From: Xanthobacteraceae bacterium
Lineage (GTDB): Bacteria; Pseudomonadota; Alphaproteobacteria; Rhizobiales; Xanthobacteraceae
Length of the DNA stretch: 64,000 nt
Direction of reading: 5' to 3'
NCBI GenBank assembly: GCA_022841625.1
Contig: JALHRD010000011.1
Coordinates: forward strand, 88,280-152,279
Below, piece after piece: positions 45,513-55,111 of the stretch (position 1 is the stretch's first letter; the number at the start of each line of letters is the position of its first letter). A program made the position numbers and the translations under genes. The notes below the pieces were generated by a model that saw only the letters and a list, made by a program, of their open reading frames with translations, made no database searches and was not told the DNA's origin.

Positions 45513-46418
45513 TCATTCCGGCAGCGGGATAAATTCGCTTGCGTCGCCGGGAACGGTGTCGAAGCGGCCGGCTTTCCAATCTGCTTTGGCCTGCGCGATA
45601 CGTTCTTGGCGCGAAGACACGAAGTTCCACCAAATATGACGCGGACCGTCCATGGTGGCGCCGCCAAGCAAGATGACGTGCGCATCGCTTAACGCCGTTA
45701 TCGTGATGGCGTCGTCCGGACGGAAGATCAACAATTGTCCGGCGGCGAATTGATCGCCAGCAATGTCAATCGCGCCGCTAACGATATAAAGCGCGCGCTC
45801 CTCGGTGCTGGCGTCGAAGGGGATGCTTGCACCCGCGGCGAGGGTCGTGTCGGCGAACAGCGTATCCCACAATGTCGCTATCGGCGATCGCGCGCCCAGG
45901 ATGCTGCCGGCGACCACTCGCACGCTCCGGCCCTTGTCCGCGACCAACGGCAGCTCCGCGCTGTCGAGATGCTTGAAGCTTGGCTCGGTTTCCTCGCTCG
46001 CGGCCGGCAGCGCGACCCAGCACTGCAATCCATGCAAGAGCGCGCCGGCCGTGCGGCGCTCCGGCGCTGTGCGTTCGGAATGAACAATCCCGCGCCCGGC
46101 GGTCATCCAGTTAACCGCGCCCGGGCGGATTGGAACTGCGGTGCCGAGGCTGTCGCGGTGCATGATCTCGCCGTCGAACAGGAAAGTAACGGTCGCCAGA
46201 CCGATATGCGGATGCGGCCGCACGTCGATACCCTGGCCGCTGCGGAACTCGGCCGGGCCGAAGTGATCGAAGAAAATGAATGGGCCGACCATGCGTCGCC
46301 TGCCATGGGGCAGCGCCCGGCGCACCGAGAAGTCGCCTAGGTCGACGCTACGCGGCACGATCATCAATTCGATGGCGCCGCCGGCGTTGTTCGGGTCCTT
46401 GTCGGGGGCAAAGCTCAT
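45513..46418 (-). CDS. Pirin-family protein
   Basis: A 301-residue double-cupin protein. The first cupin has the metal block VRPHPHIGLATVTFLFDGEI (His, His) and MTAGRGIVHSERT (His, Glu), matching pirin. The C-terminal cupin is divergent. Family members have quercetinase-like activity or act as regulators. The ABC gene is divergent 156 bases away. Confidence 0.9.
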   Translation of the reverse strand: MSFAPDKDPNNAGGAIELMIVPRSVDLGDFSVRRALPHGRRRMVGPFIFFDHFGPAEFRSGQGIDVRPHPHIGLATVTFLFDGEIMHRDSLGTAVPIRPGAVNWMTAGRGIVHSERTAPERRTAGALLHGLQCWVALPAASEETEPSFKHLDSAELPLVADKGRSVRVVAGSILGARSPIATLWDTLFADTTLAAGASIPFDASTEERALYIVSGAIDIAGDQFAAGQLLIFRPDDAITITALSDAHVILLGGATMDGPRHIWWNFVSSRQERIAQAKADWKAGRFDTVPGDASEFIPLPE

Positions 46419-46574
46419 GGGCTAATCCTTGCGGCTGGGGCTGCGTCAGGGTCATTTAGTGCGGGTATCGATCATTCTCCAACGCGGTCGGCCCGACCAT
46501 AAGATATGGTCTCGTCGTCCCATGACAAGCATTCATGACCCCGATGGGGTCGTCCCACCATTAGAGCATTCGCC

Positions 46575-48323
46575 ATGAGCAACGTCATTGTCGCGCTACG
46601 CACATTCCTGAGACTGGCGTTGCCGTATTTTCGCTCCGAGGATCGGTGGCGCGCGCGCGGCCTGCTCTTGGGCGTGATTGGGTCGGAACTGTTCGTAGTG
46701 TTTGTCGCCGTTAAGGTGACGGAGTGGAATGCCGGTTTTTTCAACGCCATCGAGGCGCGAAATTGGGATGCGGTACAGGTGCAGTTGCTGGTGTTCTTGC
46801 TGATCACGCTCGGCGCGATTCTTTCCGGCATGGGCCAGTATTGGTTTGGCCAGACATTGATCATCCGGTGGCGCGAATGGATGACCAACCGCTATGTCGA
46901 TCTGTGGATGGCGGAAGGCCGTCACTATCGTATCCGCTTTGTCGATCAGAGCGTCGACAACATCCATCTGCGCATCGCCAACGATGTTTTGATGTTCAAT
47001 CGACTCACCCTCGAACTCGGCACCGGCTTTCTCAACAGCATTGTGTCACTGGTGTCGTTCGCATTCGTGTTGTGGGGACTTTCGGCGCTGGCGCCGATGC
47101 CGCTATTCGGCCTCGACCTGTCGTTTCCCGGTTACTTAATCGTATTCGCGGTCGGCTATGCCGCGCTCGGCACGTTAGTCGCGCACACAATAGGCAAGCC
47201 GCTTATTCCGCTGCAATTCCGCCAGCAGCGGTTCGAATCGGATTTCCGCTTTGCGATTGCGCGGGTGACCGACCATGCCGAATCGGTGGCGTTGATGGGC
47301 GGTGAAAAGGTCGAGCGCCATGAATTGAAGCGGCGTTATGGCGCGTTATTGCGAAACTGGGTTGCGTTGGTGCGCAGACAGAACGGTCTGAACGGGTTCA
47401 TATTCGGCTATTATCACGTTTCGACGGTATTCCCGATTTTGGTGGTGACACCGGCCTATCTCGTCGGCGCGATTACGCTCGGCGTCCTGATGCAGGCGGC
47501 GCTGGCGTTTCAGAGGGTTGAGGCGGCGTTTGCATTTTGCGTCACCTCCTATGCCAAGATTGCCGAGTGGAAGGCGGTGATGGATCGCGTGGCGCAGTTT
47601 GAGGCCGCCATGGGTACGGTTGATGTGCCGGGACCAAAGGGGGCTGACATCCGTATAGGGAGCGATGCCGGTCGTGGCCTGTCGGTTGTCGATCTGGTCG
47701 TGAAAGCGGCCGGCGGTGAGCCGATCGCGTCGGTTGACGATCTTGCGCTGGCGCCCGGGGAGCGCGTTCTGATGCGCGGGCCATCCGGTTCGGGAAAGTC
47801 GAGTCTGTGCCGCGCCATGGCGGGCATCTGGCCCGTGGGGGAGGGGCGGGTTGTACTGCCGCAGGATGCGCGCCTGCTTGCGCTGCCGCAACGGCCCTAC
47901 TTCCCGCTCGGTACGCTGCGGCAGGCACTGACTTACCCGACCCCGGCCGAAGAGGTGGATGACACCGTGGTGCGCGTGGCGCTCGCCGGCGCCGGCCTCG
48001 GCCATCTTGCCGATCGCCTCGATGAGGAAGCCGAATGGAGCACCCTGCTTTCGGGCGGCGAACAACAGCGCGTCGGTTTCGCCCGCGCGCTGATCCACCG
48101 TCCCGATGTGCTGCTTTTGGACGAAGCGGTGTCGACCTTGGAGGAGGCGGAAGCGCGCGAGCTCTATGCCATGTTGAGCGAACGATTGCCCAATGCCATG
48201 GTAATCTCGATTGGCCGCTCCGCGGTGCTGGTGGCCTTGCACCAGCGCGTTATGGACATGACCGGCGGGTCGGCCGCCAGCCGTTTGCCGCGCGCGTCGG
48301 CCTTGGCATCCGCGCCCCTATAG
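46575..48323 (+). CDS. SbmA/BacA-type ABC transporter with fused ATPase (YddA/BclA-like)
   Basis: A 582-residue half-transporter. The N-terminal half (about residues 1-370) is the ABC_membrane_2/SbmA-BacA type, with six membrane helices, for example TGFLNSIVSLVSFAFVLWGL and EWMTNRYVDLWMAEGRHYRI. The ATPase (about 380-570) has Walker A GPSGSGKSSL (about 402), signature LSGGEQQR (about 492) and Walker B VLLLDEAVS (about 512). Homologues import antimicrobial or nodule peptides (BclA in Bradyrhizobium) or related cargo. Function here is inferred. The gene is complete. Confidence 0.88.
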   Translation: MSNVIVALRTFLRLALPYFRSEDRWRARGLLLGVIGSELFVVFVAVKVTEWNAGFFNAIEARNWDAVQVQLLVFLLITLGAILSGMGQYWFGQTLIIRWREWMTNRYVDLWMAEGRHYRIRFVDQSVDNIHLRIANDVLMFNRLTLELGTGFLNSIVSLVSFAFVLWGLSALAPMPLFGLDLSFPGYLIVFAVGYAALGTLVAHTIGKPLIPLQFRQQRFESDFRFAIARVTDHAESVALMGGEKVERHELKRRYGALLRNWVALVRRQNGLNGFIFGYYHVSTVFPILVVTPAYLVGAITLGVLMQAALAFQRVEAAFAFCVTSYAKIAEWKAVMDRVAQFEAAMGTVDVPGPKGADIRIGSDAGRGLSVVDLVVKAAGGEPIASVDDLALAPGERVLMRGPSGSGKSSLCRAMAGIWPVGEGRVVLPQDARLLALPQRPYFPLGTLRQALTYPTPAEEVDDTVVRVALAGAGLGHLADRLDEEAEWSTLLSGGEQQRVGFARALIHRPDVLLLDEAVSTLEEAEARELYAMLSERLPNAMVISIGRSAVLVALHQRVMDMTGGSAASRLPRASALASAPL

Positions 48324-48359
48324 CGGCTATACTTGATTAAACTGCGGGAGGAAAAACCG

Positions 48360-48935
48360 ATGCTGAAGATGAATTACTGGACCGACAAGTGGGATCTCGA
48401 TGTCGAATTGTGTCCATGCGACTCCCATTTCAACGATTGGGTCGCCAAGAACAAGATCAAGAACAAGCTGATCTATCACTTCGGCACCGGCACTCACCAC
48501 CTGATCGGGATTAAGCAGGCAACCAATAAGTCAGGTAATGTCGTGTTCGCGATTACCGCATCGAAAGAGGAATATGATTCCTATATTGCGCTTTCAACCG
48601 AAAAGGCGCAGGTGTCGAAGGCCTATCTTGCCTATTTTGGCGACATTTATTTGACCAACCCGAAGCTCCTGCCGGATTTCGACGTGGTCACGATGTTCCA
48701 CCTGTGCGAGTTCTTCTTTCCGAACACCGCGAGTAAGGCCTATGGCGGCATGACCGACGAAAAGCTCCTGGACCTGTTCACCGCCAAGACCAAGAAGGGC
48801 GGGCACATCCTGTTCTATATGGGCTCGATGGCCTGGAACAAAGCTCTGCCGATCGTCCAGAAATGGGAGAAGCGGGCGCCGGTTAAGCGGGTCGGCGAAT
48901 TCAAGACCTTGTTGGTGTTCCGTAAGGTCAAGTAG
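48360..48935 (+). CDS. Conserved hypothetical protein, methyltransferase-like
   Basis: A 191-residue soluble protein starting MLKMNYWTDKWDLDVELCPC. It contains YHFGTGTHHLIG in the position of a SAM-binding loop and LFYMGSMAWNKALP near the end, suggesting a degenerate class I methyltransferase fold. It follows the ABC gene by 36 bases and may be co-transcribed. I recognise no function. GGGAGG lies before the ATG. Confidence 0.65.
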   Translation: MLKMNYWTDKWDLDVELCPCDSHFNDWVAKNKIKNKLIYHFGTGTHHLIGIKQATNKSGNVVFAITASKEEYDSYIALSTEKAQVSKAYLAYFGDIYLTNPKLLPDFDVVTMFHLCEFFFPNTASKAYGGMTDEKLLDLFTAKTKKGGHILFYMGSMAWNKALPIVQKWEKRAPVKRVGEFKTLLVFRKVK

Positions 48936-48959
48936 CGTCGTCGCCGCCTAGAGCTGCGA

Positions 48960-49736
48960 TCACGCACGCGCCGCGGCGGGGGCGGTTCTGCAACGCTCAA
49001 GGTCCGCGCGAAGTTCGTTGAGGATTGGCCCGTTCAAGATCGCTTCGAGGCGCGCCAAGATCTGCGCGAACCGCACGCCGTCGAGCACACGGTGGTCCAT
49101 GATCATCCGCACGGGCACGCGGCCATCGGCCCCGAATACGCCGAAGGTCAGCAGGCTTGTCGTTGGGTTGGGGACGTGCGGCATATCCGCGCCCAGGAAC
49201 GAGATGGCGGTAACGCTGAATGTCCCAAAATAATTTGCGCGCGATCGCGGCAGATTATGCCCAAGCCACATTAACGGCCTACGAAGGATGCCGGGTAAGC
49301 GTGCGACCGTCATGGCGCGCCTGATTTCAGGGACTTCTTCCATCGGCCGCTCTTTGGCGCTGTGAATTATCTGGCCGATGGTGCTGAGTGGCAACAGGGC
49401 CGGATCCTTGATGATCCGAAATGCGACGCACGGTTCGCCCCGATACTCGCAATCGAGGGTTATTGCAGCGGCGCTGACGGGATACTCGTAAAGGTGCGGC
49501 CATGGCCATTTAATATAGGCGCGCCGGAGTTCGGGTAACTCGCGAGCGGTTAGCGCGAGCGCCTTTGCAAAGATGCCGACCCAAGGCGGTCGATCCGGCA
49601 GGGCGCTGCGTGCCGCGATGACGGCGCCCAGATCCATCAGGCGCTCCACCGGTACGCCGGGAACGGTCGCTGCCAGCCGCATGATATCGGCGATCAGGCG
49701 CCGAGGCGGTGACAGGCGTAGTCGCTTCCCTCGCAT
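48960..49736 (-). CDS. E2-type acyltransferase catalytic domain, stand-alone
   Basis: A 258-residue protein resembling only the catalytic core of 2-oxoacid dehydrogenase E2 components. The end carries the active-site block DHRVLDGVRFA, where E2 enzymes have HRxxDG. There is no lipoyl or E1/E3-binding domain and no E1 or E3 gene nearby. It is the last gene of a leftward unit after the deacetylase-like gene and xseB; the ATG at 49736 lies eight bases from the xseB stop. Free-standing E2-like proteins of unknown acyl acceptor occur in alphaproteobacteria. Confidence 0.72.
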   Translation of the reverse strand: MRGKRLRLSPPRRLIADIMRLAATVPGVPVERLMDLGAVIAARSALPDRPPWVGIFAKALALTARELPELRRAYIKWPWPHLYEYPVSAAAITLDCEYRGEPCVAFRIIKDPALLPLSTIGQIIHSAKERPMEEVPEIRRAMTVARLPGILRRPLMWLGHNLPRSRANYFGTFSVTAISFLGADMPHVPNPTTSLLTFGVFGADGRVPVRMIMDHRVLDGVRFAQILARLEAILNGPILNELRADLERCRTAPAAARA

Positions 49737-49743
49737 CGTAAGG

Positions 49744-49995
49744 TCAGGCGACGTCGAGCGGGCTGGTGCCGGTCGGCTTGCCGCCGGCATCGAGCGTGAT
49801 TTTTTCGACGCGCGCCTCGGCCTGCCGCAACAGCTCCTCGCAGCGGCGTTTGAGCGCTTCGCCGCGCTCGTAGATCGCGACCGACTCCTCGAGCGGAACC
49901 TTGCCCTCCTCAAGACGTTTGACGATCGATTCGAGCTCCTCGATCGCCTTCTCGAAGGTCAATTTGGGAACGTCACTATTAGTATTAGCGGCCAT
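49744..49995 (-). CDS. xseB: Exodeoxyribonuclease VII small subunit
   Basis: An 83-residue helical hairpin protein: [20 protein letters not shown] then [20 protein letters not shown]. It is the small subunit of the single-strand DNA exonuclease that pairs with XseA (not in the window). Good family length. It is 59 bases behind the deacetylase-like gene. Confidence 0.95.
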   Translation of the reverse strand: MAANTNSDVPKLTFEKAIEELESIVKRLEEGKVPLEESVAIYERGEALKRRCEELLRQAEARVEKITLDAGGKPTGTSPLDVA

Positions 49996-50054
49996 GGTGT
50001 TTCCAGGAATGCATGCGAGTCGGATCCGTTATTCTAGCTGCTTTGCCGTTGGGA

Positions 50055-50984
50055 TTAACCCCGCATCAGGGCGGTGACATGGGCTGCCACGGACCCGGCC
50101 AGCCCCTCCAGATCGTAGCCGCCTTCCAGAACGGAAACCAAGCGGCCTTGCGCGGATTGGTCGGCGATCGCCATCAGCTGCTGCGTTGCCCAGGCAAAAT
50201 CCGCCTCCACCAGGTTGAGATTGGCGAGCGGGTCGCGGGTGTGAGCGTCGAAGCCGGCCGAGATGATCATAATGTCAGGTTTGAAGTCTCGCAGCCGCGG
50301 CAGGATCCGGGTTTCGAAGGCGTCGCGGAACTGGCTGCCGCCGTCGCCCGCCCGCAGCGGCGCATTGACGATGGTGTTGTGCTCGCCGCACTCCGAGACC
50401 GCGCCGGTGCCGGGATAAAGCGGCATCTGGTGGGTTGAGCAATACATCACACTGGAGTCCGCCCAGAAAATGTCTTGCGAGCCGTTGCCGTGGTGAACGT
50501 CGAAATCGATCACCGCCGCACGCTCGGCGCCATTCTGGCGCTGGGCGTGGCGCGCCGCGATGGCGGCGTTGTTGAACAGGCAAAAACCCATCGGCCGTGC
50601 GGTCTCGGCGTGATGGCCGGGCGGGCGGATGGCGACGAAGGCATTGGCGGCTTTGCCGGCCATCACCAAATCGACCGCGTGGGTGGCGCCGCCGGCGCCA
50701 CGCAGCGCCGCCTCGAAACTGCCCGGCGACATCGAGGTGTCGGCGTCGATCTGGACCATGCCCTGTTGCGGCGAGGCGTCTTGAACGGCGGTCACGTAGT
50801 CCATCGGATGGCAGAGCGCGATGGTGTCGAGACTGGCGGCGGGCGCCTCAAGGCGCAGCAGCGGCCTGAAGCTATCGGCGGCCAGCGCGCCGTCGATGGC
50901 GCGCAGCCGTTCCGGCCGTTCCGGATGGCCTGACGGCGTACGGTGGTCGAGGCAAGCGGCGTGGGTGATGTAGAGCGTCGGCAT
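50055..50984 (-). CDS. Histone-deacetylase-like/acetylpolyamine amidohydrolase
   Basis: A 309-residue zinc deacetylase. The catalytic region is AAVIDFDVHHGNGSQDIFW, with RPPGHHAETARPMGFCLFNN upstream and ISAGFDAHTRDPLANLNL downstream: all zinc ligands and the His-Asp pairs are present. Bacterial members act on acetylpolyamines or acetyl-lysine. It leads the unit with xseB and the E2-like gene; the opposing-acyl pairing with the latter is suggestive. Confidence 0.9.
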   Translation of the reverse strand: MPTLYITHAACLDHRTPSGHPERPERLRAIDGALAADSFRPLLRLEAPAASLDTIALCHPMDYVTAVQDASPQQGMVQIDADTSMSPGSFEAALRGAGGATHAVDLVMAGKAANAFVAIRPPGHHAETARPMGFCLFNNAAIAARHAQRQNGAERAAVIDFDVHHGNGSQDIFWADSSVMYCSTHQMPLYPGTGAVSECGEHNTIVNAPLRAGDGGSQFRDAFETRILPRLRDFKPDIMIISAGFDAHTRDPLANLNLVEADFAWATQQLMAIADQSAQGRLVSVLEGGYDLEGLAGSVAAHVTALMRG

Positions 50985-51025
50985 CGTACAGACCTAATCG
51001 CTTCCGCGTTTGGGCGAAAGGCCAA

Positions 51026-52795
51026 TTACGCCAAGGCGGCCTCGCTGGCATTCACGCTGGCGCCGCCTTCGGTGACGGTGCTTTCAAGCCCTGAGGCTCC
51101 GACCGCGATGTTCTCCGCAAAAAACCGCGCCAGCGCCATGCGCGCGACCGCGGAACCGTTGCCGGCCATGCGCGCCGCGGCGAGCGCCTGTTCGGCCAGT
51201 AGCGTACCGCCCGCGGCATTGGCGAAGAGCCGAAGATACGGTGTTGCGCCGGCCAATGCCGCCTCGCCCTGCGGGTCCTTGAGCAGCCATGCGGTTGCGC
51301 GTTCGAGACTGTCGATCGCGTCGGTGAGCCGCGCGCCGGCCGCGCCGAATGCGGGATCATTGGCGGCCTTGACCGCGTCGGCGGTGCGGCGCAATTCACC
51401 GATATAGTTCGCGACCGTCTTGCCGTCCGCCATTGGCAGCTTGCGGGTGACCAGATCGATCGCTTGGATACCGTTGGTGCCTTCATAGATCGGTGCAATG
51501 CGGGCGTCGCGGAAATGCTGCGCTGCGCCGGTCTCCTCGATGTAACCCATGCCGCCATGCACCTGGACGCCGAGCGAGGACACCTCGCAGCCGACATCGG
51601 TGGCAAAGGCTTTGGCGATGGGGGTCAGCAGCGAGGCGCGCTCGTGCGCCGCGGCGCGCATTTTGTCGTCGGCGCCGCGATGGGCGCGATCGATGGCGAC
51701 CGCGGTGGCATAGGCGATGGCGCGCGCCGCGCCGGTGAGGGCGCGCATCGTCAACAGCGTGCGCTTGACGTCGGGGTGAGCAATGATCGGGCTCATGCCA
51801 TCTTTAACGCCAGCGGCGCGACCTTGTTTGCGTTCGCGCGCATAGGCGAATGCCTGCTGGGTGGCGCGCTCGGCGATGCCGACGCCCTGCAGCGCGACCG
51901 CCAGCCGCGCCTGGTTCATCATGGTGAACATGCAGGCGAGACCGCGATTCTCTTCGCCGATTAGGAAGCCGACCGCGCCGCCGTTGTCGCCGAGCACCAT
52001 GGTGCAGGTCGGCGAGCCGTGAATGCCGAGCTTGTGTTCGATCGAATGCGCCCGCACATCGTTGCGCGCGCCAAGCGATCCGTCGGCATTGAGCAGAAAC
52101 TTCGGCACCAGGAACAAAGACACGCCGCGCGAACCGGCGGGCGCGTCGGGCAATCGCGCCAACACCAGATGCACGATGTTGTCGGTCATGTCGTGCTCAC
52201 CATAAGTAATAAAGATTTTTTGTCCTGTGAGGCGATAGCTGCCGTCGGGCGTGCGTTCGGCTTTGGCGCGCAACGCGCCGACATCGGAGCCGGCCTGCGG
52301 CTCGGTCAATTGCATGGTGCCGGTCCAGACCCCGGAGACGAGCTTCGGCAGATAGGCGCGTTGAAGCGATTCGCTGCCGTGCGCGGTCAGCGCGTCGATC
52401 GCCGCCATGGTGAGGACCGGGCCGATGCCGAAGGCCATGGCGGCCGCGTTCCACATTTCGAGGCAGGCGACATTGACCGCCTGCGGCAGATCCTGGCCGC
52501 CCCAAGCGGCGGGGGCGGCGAGCCCGTTCCACCCGGCTTCCGCCCAGGCGCGGTAGGCCTCCTTCCAGCCCGGCGCCGTGGCGACGGCGCCGTCCTTGAA
52601 GACGATGCCTTGCCGGTCGCCGACCACATTGAGCGGGGCGATGATCTCGGTTGCGAATTTGCCGGCCTCTTCGAGAACGGCGTCAACAACATCTTCGGTA
52701 AGGTCGCCGTAGAGGCCGTCATCCAATGCTTGCTTGAAGCCCGCCGCATGTTTGAGTGCAAATGCAATATCGGAAACCGGAGCCCGGTAGCTCAT
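51026..52795 (-). CDS. Acyl-CoA dehydrogenase, long form
   Basis: A 589-residue flavoenzyme with the usual three domains (LYLPKLVSGVWTGTMQLTEP and TYGEHDMTDNIVHLVLARLP in the FAD part, MTMRALTGAARAI nearby) and an extra C-terminal acyl-CoA dehydrogenase domain (about 470-589). The catalytic Glu lies in PIYEGTNGIQAIDLVTRKL. The ATG at 52795 gives MSYRAPVSDIAFAL; the frame runs to 52879. This long class usually acts on long-chain or aromatic acyl-CoA. Single gene. Confidence 0.93.
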   Translation of the reverse strand: MSYRAPVSDIAFALKHAAGFKQALDDGLYGDLTEDVVDAVLEEAGKFATEIIAPLNVVGDRQGIVFKDGAVATAPGWKEAYRAWAEAGWNGLAAPAAWGGQDLPQAVNVACLEMWNAAAMAFGIGPVLTMAAIDALTAHGSESLQRAYLPKLVSGVWTGTMQLTEPQAGSDVGALRAKAERTPDGSYRLTGQKIFITYGEHDMTDNIVHLVLARLPDAPAGSRGVSLFLVPKFLLNADGSLGARNDVRAHSIEHKLGIHGSPTCTMVLGDNGGAVGFLIGEENRGLACMFTMMNQARLAVALQGVGIAERATQQAFAYARERKQGRAAGVKDGMSPIIAHPDVKRTLLTMRALTGAARAIAYATAVAIDRAHRGADDKMRAAAHERASLLTPIAKAFATDVGCEVSSLGVQVHGGMGYIEETGAAQHFRDARIAPIYEGTNGIQAIDLVTRKLPMADGKTVANYIGELRRTADAVKAANDPAFGAAGARLTDAIDSLERATAWLLKDPQGEAALAGATPYLRLFANAAGGTLLAEQALAAARMAGNGSAVARMALARFFAENIAVGASGLESTVTEGGASVNASEAALA

Positions 52796-52977
52796 CGCAC
52801 GCCTCCGCGCGGCTGCGGCGACCCGTGTGAGTCGCCCCCCGTGGGAGATTAGGCGCAAATTGCCGCAAAAATCGACCACTACCTGCTACAACCCTCGTTG
52901 ATTGGGGGAAGGTGTGCCGCTATGGTCCGCGCGCCCGGGGCACCCGTTGCGCCGGCGCGTACCGACCAGCGTCGCGA

Positions 52978-53052
52978 TGGGGCGTAGCCAAGTGGTAAGG
53001 CAGCGGATTTTGATTCCGCCATTCCCAGGTTCGAATCCTGGCGCCCCAGCCA
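52978..53052 (+). tRNA. tRNA-Gln (TTG)
   Basis: A 75-base tRNA. Acceptor TGGGGCG pairs with CGCCCCA, then discriminator G and encoded CCA. The anticodon arm GCGGA-TTTTGAT-TCCGC gives anticodon TTG. The T-arm GGTTCGAATCC is standard. Confidence 0.95.
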
Positions 53053-53510
53053 GTGCGCGCAATTTTGTCCGCCTCCGGTCTGTTGGAGAACGCGACTATT
53101 CCGCGGGTTAGCGAGGCGTCGGTGGGTCCCAGCGCATGATCGTCTCGCCCTATTCGCTGCGGTGTTGAAGATTCCGGGAGCCAGTCTCTGGTCGCGATTT
53201 TTCAATATCCAAGTTTTGATGGGACGAGACTCGGTTCGAGAGCACTGAGACTGACCGTTGGCAGTCGCGACACCGGATCACGAGGCTAGACGGTTCCTCT
53301 CCCGCCCGCTCCTTGCGCTTTGGTAAGCGCAGCCGAGGGACGACGTGAAGTTATTCGAGACTTGCCAATTACGTGACCGCAAAGGCCCTATCGCGAGCGG
53401 TATTCGGTCATCCTGCGTGATGCCGGTGACCGCCGCGAAGTCTCTGTTGCAAGGGCGTCGGAATTTGGCTGTCGGTGATGGTGTGCCATCGGCCAGCGGC
53501 AAAGTCGGTT
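53053..53510. other. Intergenic DNA before the stress cluster
   Basis: About 460 bases with no recognised frame. Short frames exist on both strands, but none has a good ribosome site. It ends at an FNR-like box. Base composition is lower in GC than the preceding housekeeping genes, which fits the start of an accessory block. Confidence 0.5.
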
Positions 53511-53524
53511 TTGACCCAGGTCAA
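53511..53524. promoter_or_regulatory. FNR/FixK-like box, upstream of the alginate-export gene
   Basis: TTGACCCAGGTCAA: perfect TTGA-N6-TCAA. Its centre is about 100 bases before the ATG at 53618. If used as a class II site (centre at -41.5), transcription would start near 53559, which is why the start at 53552 is rejected. Confidence 0.7.
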
Positions 53525-53617
53525 TAAATCCAACGCTCAGTTGATTAGCCTTTGTTTGTCTTTCAAGAGACGTCGCTGAGGCAGTGTGACTTCGCATGCA
53601 CTGCGGTCGCTGGTCTG

Positions 53618-55051
53618 ATGGTCTCACATTGCGTTCGGTCGCACTTCGTTCGATTTGTGTTCGCACTGGCCGTCGCAGCAGCTTTTGCGAGTGGTGACGA
53701 ACTACGGTCACAAGAAGACAGCGGCAATGTCTCACGTCCGCAATCGGAGATGCGTTTTCGGCTCCACCGATGGCAAGAAGATTATCTTTGGTTATCGCGC
53801 AAGGCTGAGCCGCTTAATGATTACGAACGGTTGAAATACATGCCCCTGGGTGGGGCGCCGGAGAATTATCTCAGCCTGGGCGGTGAGACGCGCTATCGAT
53901 TTGATCGGTATGAGCCGTATTTGTTCGGGCTGTCGGGGCGCGGAAGAACTTGGAGTTCGCATCAAGAGCGCATCTTCCTGCATGCTGATCTGCGTCTGAA
54001 CCGACATTTCAGGGTCTTTACGCAGATCGATGCCGCCAAGGAGGATGGTCGCCCGGTTCAGCGGTCTTTTGATCGAAGTGCGCCGGATCTCCGCCAAGCC
54101 TTTGGCGATCTAAAAGTTCCGGTCGGCTCGGGGTCAGCCATGCTGCGGGTTGGGCGCCAGGACCTATGGCTTGGGCCTTCGCGCTGGCTGAGCCTGCGCG
54201 ACGGCGCGAATATCACCCGCACGTTTGACGGCGCTCTTGCGGAATTTCGCGGCGAAAACCTGGTTTATCGCGCCTTTGCGGCGCGTCCTGTTGCCATCAA
54301 CCCCGGTTTGTTTGATGACACGACATCGGGGCATGAATTGTTCCGCGGCCTGTACGCAACCGTCCATCAGCCGGTCTCACTTCCGATGACCGTCGATGCT
54401 TACGTTCTTGGTAAGAAGGACAGCGCAATTTTCACGCGCGGAACCGGCGACGAGGATCGCTGGACGGCTGGCGCGCGGGTGGCGGGGACGGTGGCGCGCT
54501 TGGCTTATGTCGCCGAACTGGCTTACCAGTTTGGTCGTTTCGGCAGCGCGGATGTCTCCGCCTGGAGCTTCTATGGCACTCTAAGCCATTCGGCAGAGGG
54601 CGACGTCATGTCGCCGAGATTCGGCGTGCGTGGACATTACGCATCGGGTGATCGCGATCTTGCCGGGTCAACGCTTCGCACGTTTTCCGCGCCGTATCCT
54701 GCCGCCGGCGAAGTCTCGGGAACTTCGCTTCTGTCAGTGTCCAACATGTTTAACCTCGAACCGTATATTCAACTCAGGTTTCCCTCCGTCGTGCTCGGCA
54801 CCGGGTGGAACATGATCTGGAGGGCGAGCACAGCCGATGCCGTCTATGCATCGGGTGGGACTCTGATCAAGGCTCCCGGATCGCAAGCGCGGAACATCGC
54901 ACAGGTCGCACACTTGTATTTCACGTGGGACGTGAACAGTTTTGTGCAAGTGCACGGTTTCTATTCGCACACATTCGCTGGCAGCTATATCAAGGACGCC
55001 AATGGGCGCGATTTTGACTATTATCGGCTTCGTGTGCGGATGCGGTCTTGA
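53618..55051 (+). CDS. Alginate-export-family outer-membrane porin
   Basis: A 477-residue exported beta-barrel of the AlgE/alginate_exp type. The signal region is VRFVFALAVAAAFASG. The mature part begins near GETRYRFDRYEPYLFG and alternates strands and turns to the end (DYYRLRVRMRS), with blocks RVGRQDLWLG and FFTWDV-like strands near the end. No alginate-synthesis genes are in the window, so the cargo may be another anionic polymer or small solute. The 53618 start fits the FNR-like box. I am less sure of the exact start. Confidence 0.82.
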   Translation: MVSHCVRSHFVRFVFALAVAAAFASGDELRSQEDSGNVSRPQSEMRFRLHRWQEDYLWLSRKAEPLNDYERLKYMPLGGAPENYLSLGGETRYRFDRYEPYLFGLSGRGRTWSSHQERIFLHADLRLNRHFRVFTQIDAAKEDGRPVQRSFDRSAPDLRQAFGDLKVPVGSGSAMLRVGRQDLWLGPSRWLSLRDGANITRTFDGALAEFRGENLVYRAFAARPVAINPGLFDDTTSGHELFRGLYATVHQPVSLPMTVDAYVLGKKDSAIFTRGTGDEDRWTAGARVAGTVARLAYVAELAYQFGRFGSADVSAWSFYGTLSHSAEGDVMSPRFGVRGHYASGDRDLAGSTLRTFSAPYPAAGEVSGTSLLSVSNMFNLEPYIQLRFPSVVLGTGWNMIWRASTADAVYASGGTLIKAPGSQARNIAQVAHLYFTWDVNSFVQVHGFYSHTFAGSYIKDANGRDFDYYRLRVRMRS

Positions 55052-55111
55052 GAACGTGAAAAAAGTCCCGTCTGCGGCATTCGCGCCAAGCGAAGATTTT
55101 CGATACGTTTG

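Noticed and set aside
53278..53502. 74-residue frame on the - strand
   Set aside because: No recognisable protein; unsupported by start signals.
53552..53617. Upstream ATG at 53552 for the alginate-export gene
   Set aside because: It would lie at or before the transcription start predicted from the FNR-like box and would lengthen the signal peptide abnormally.
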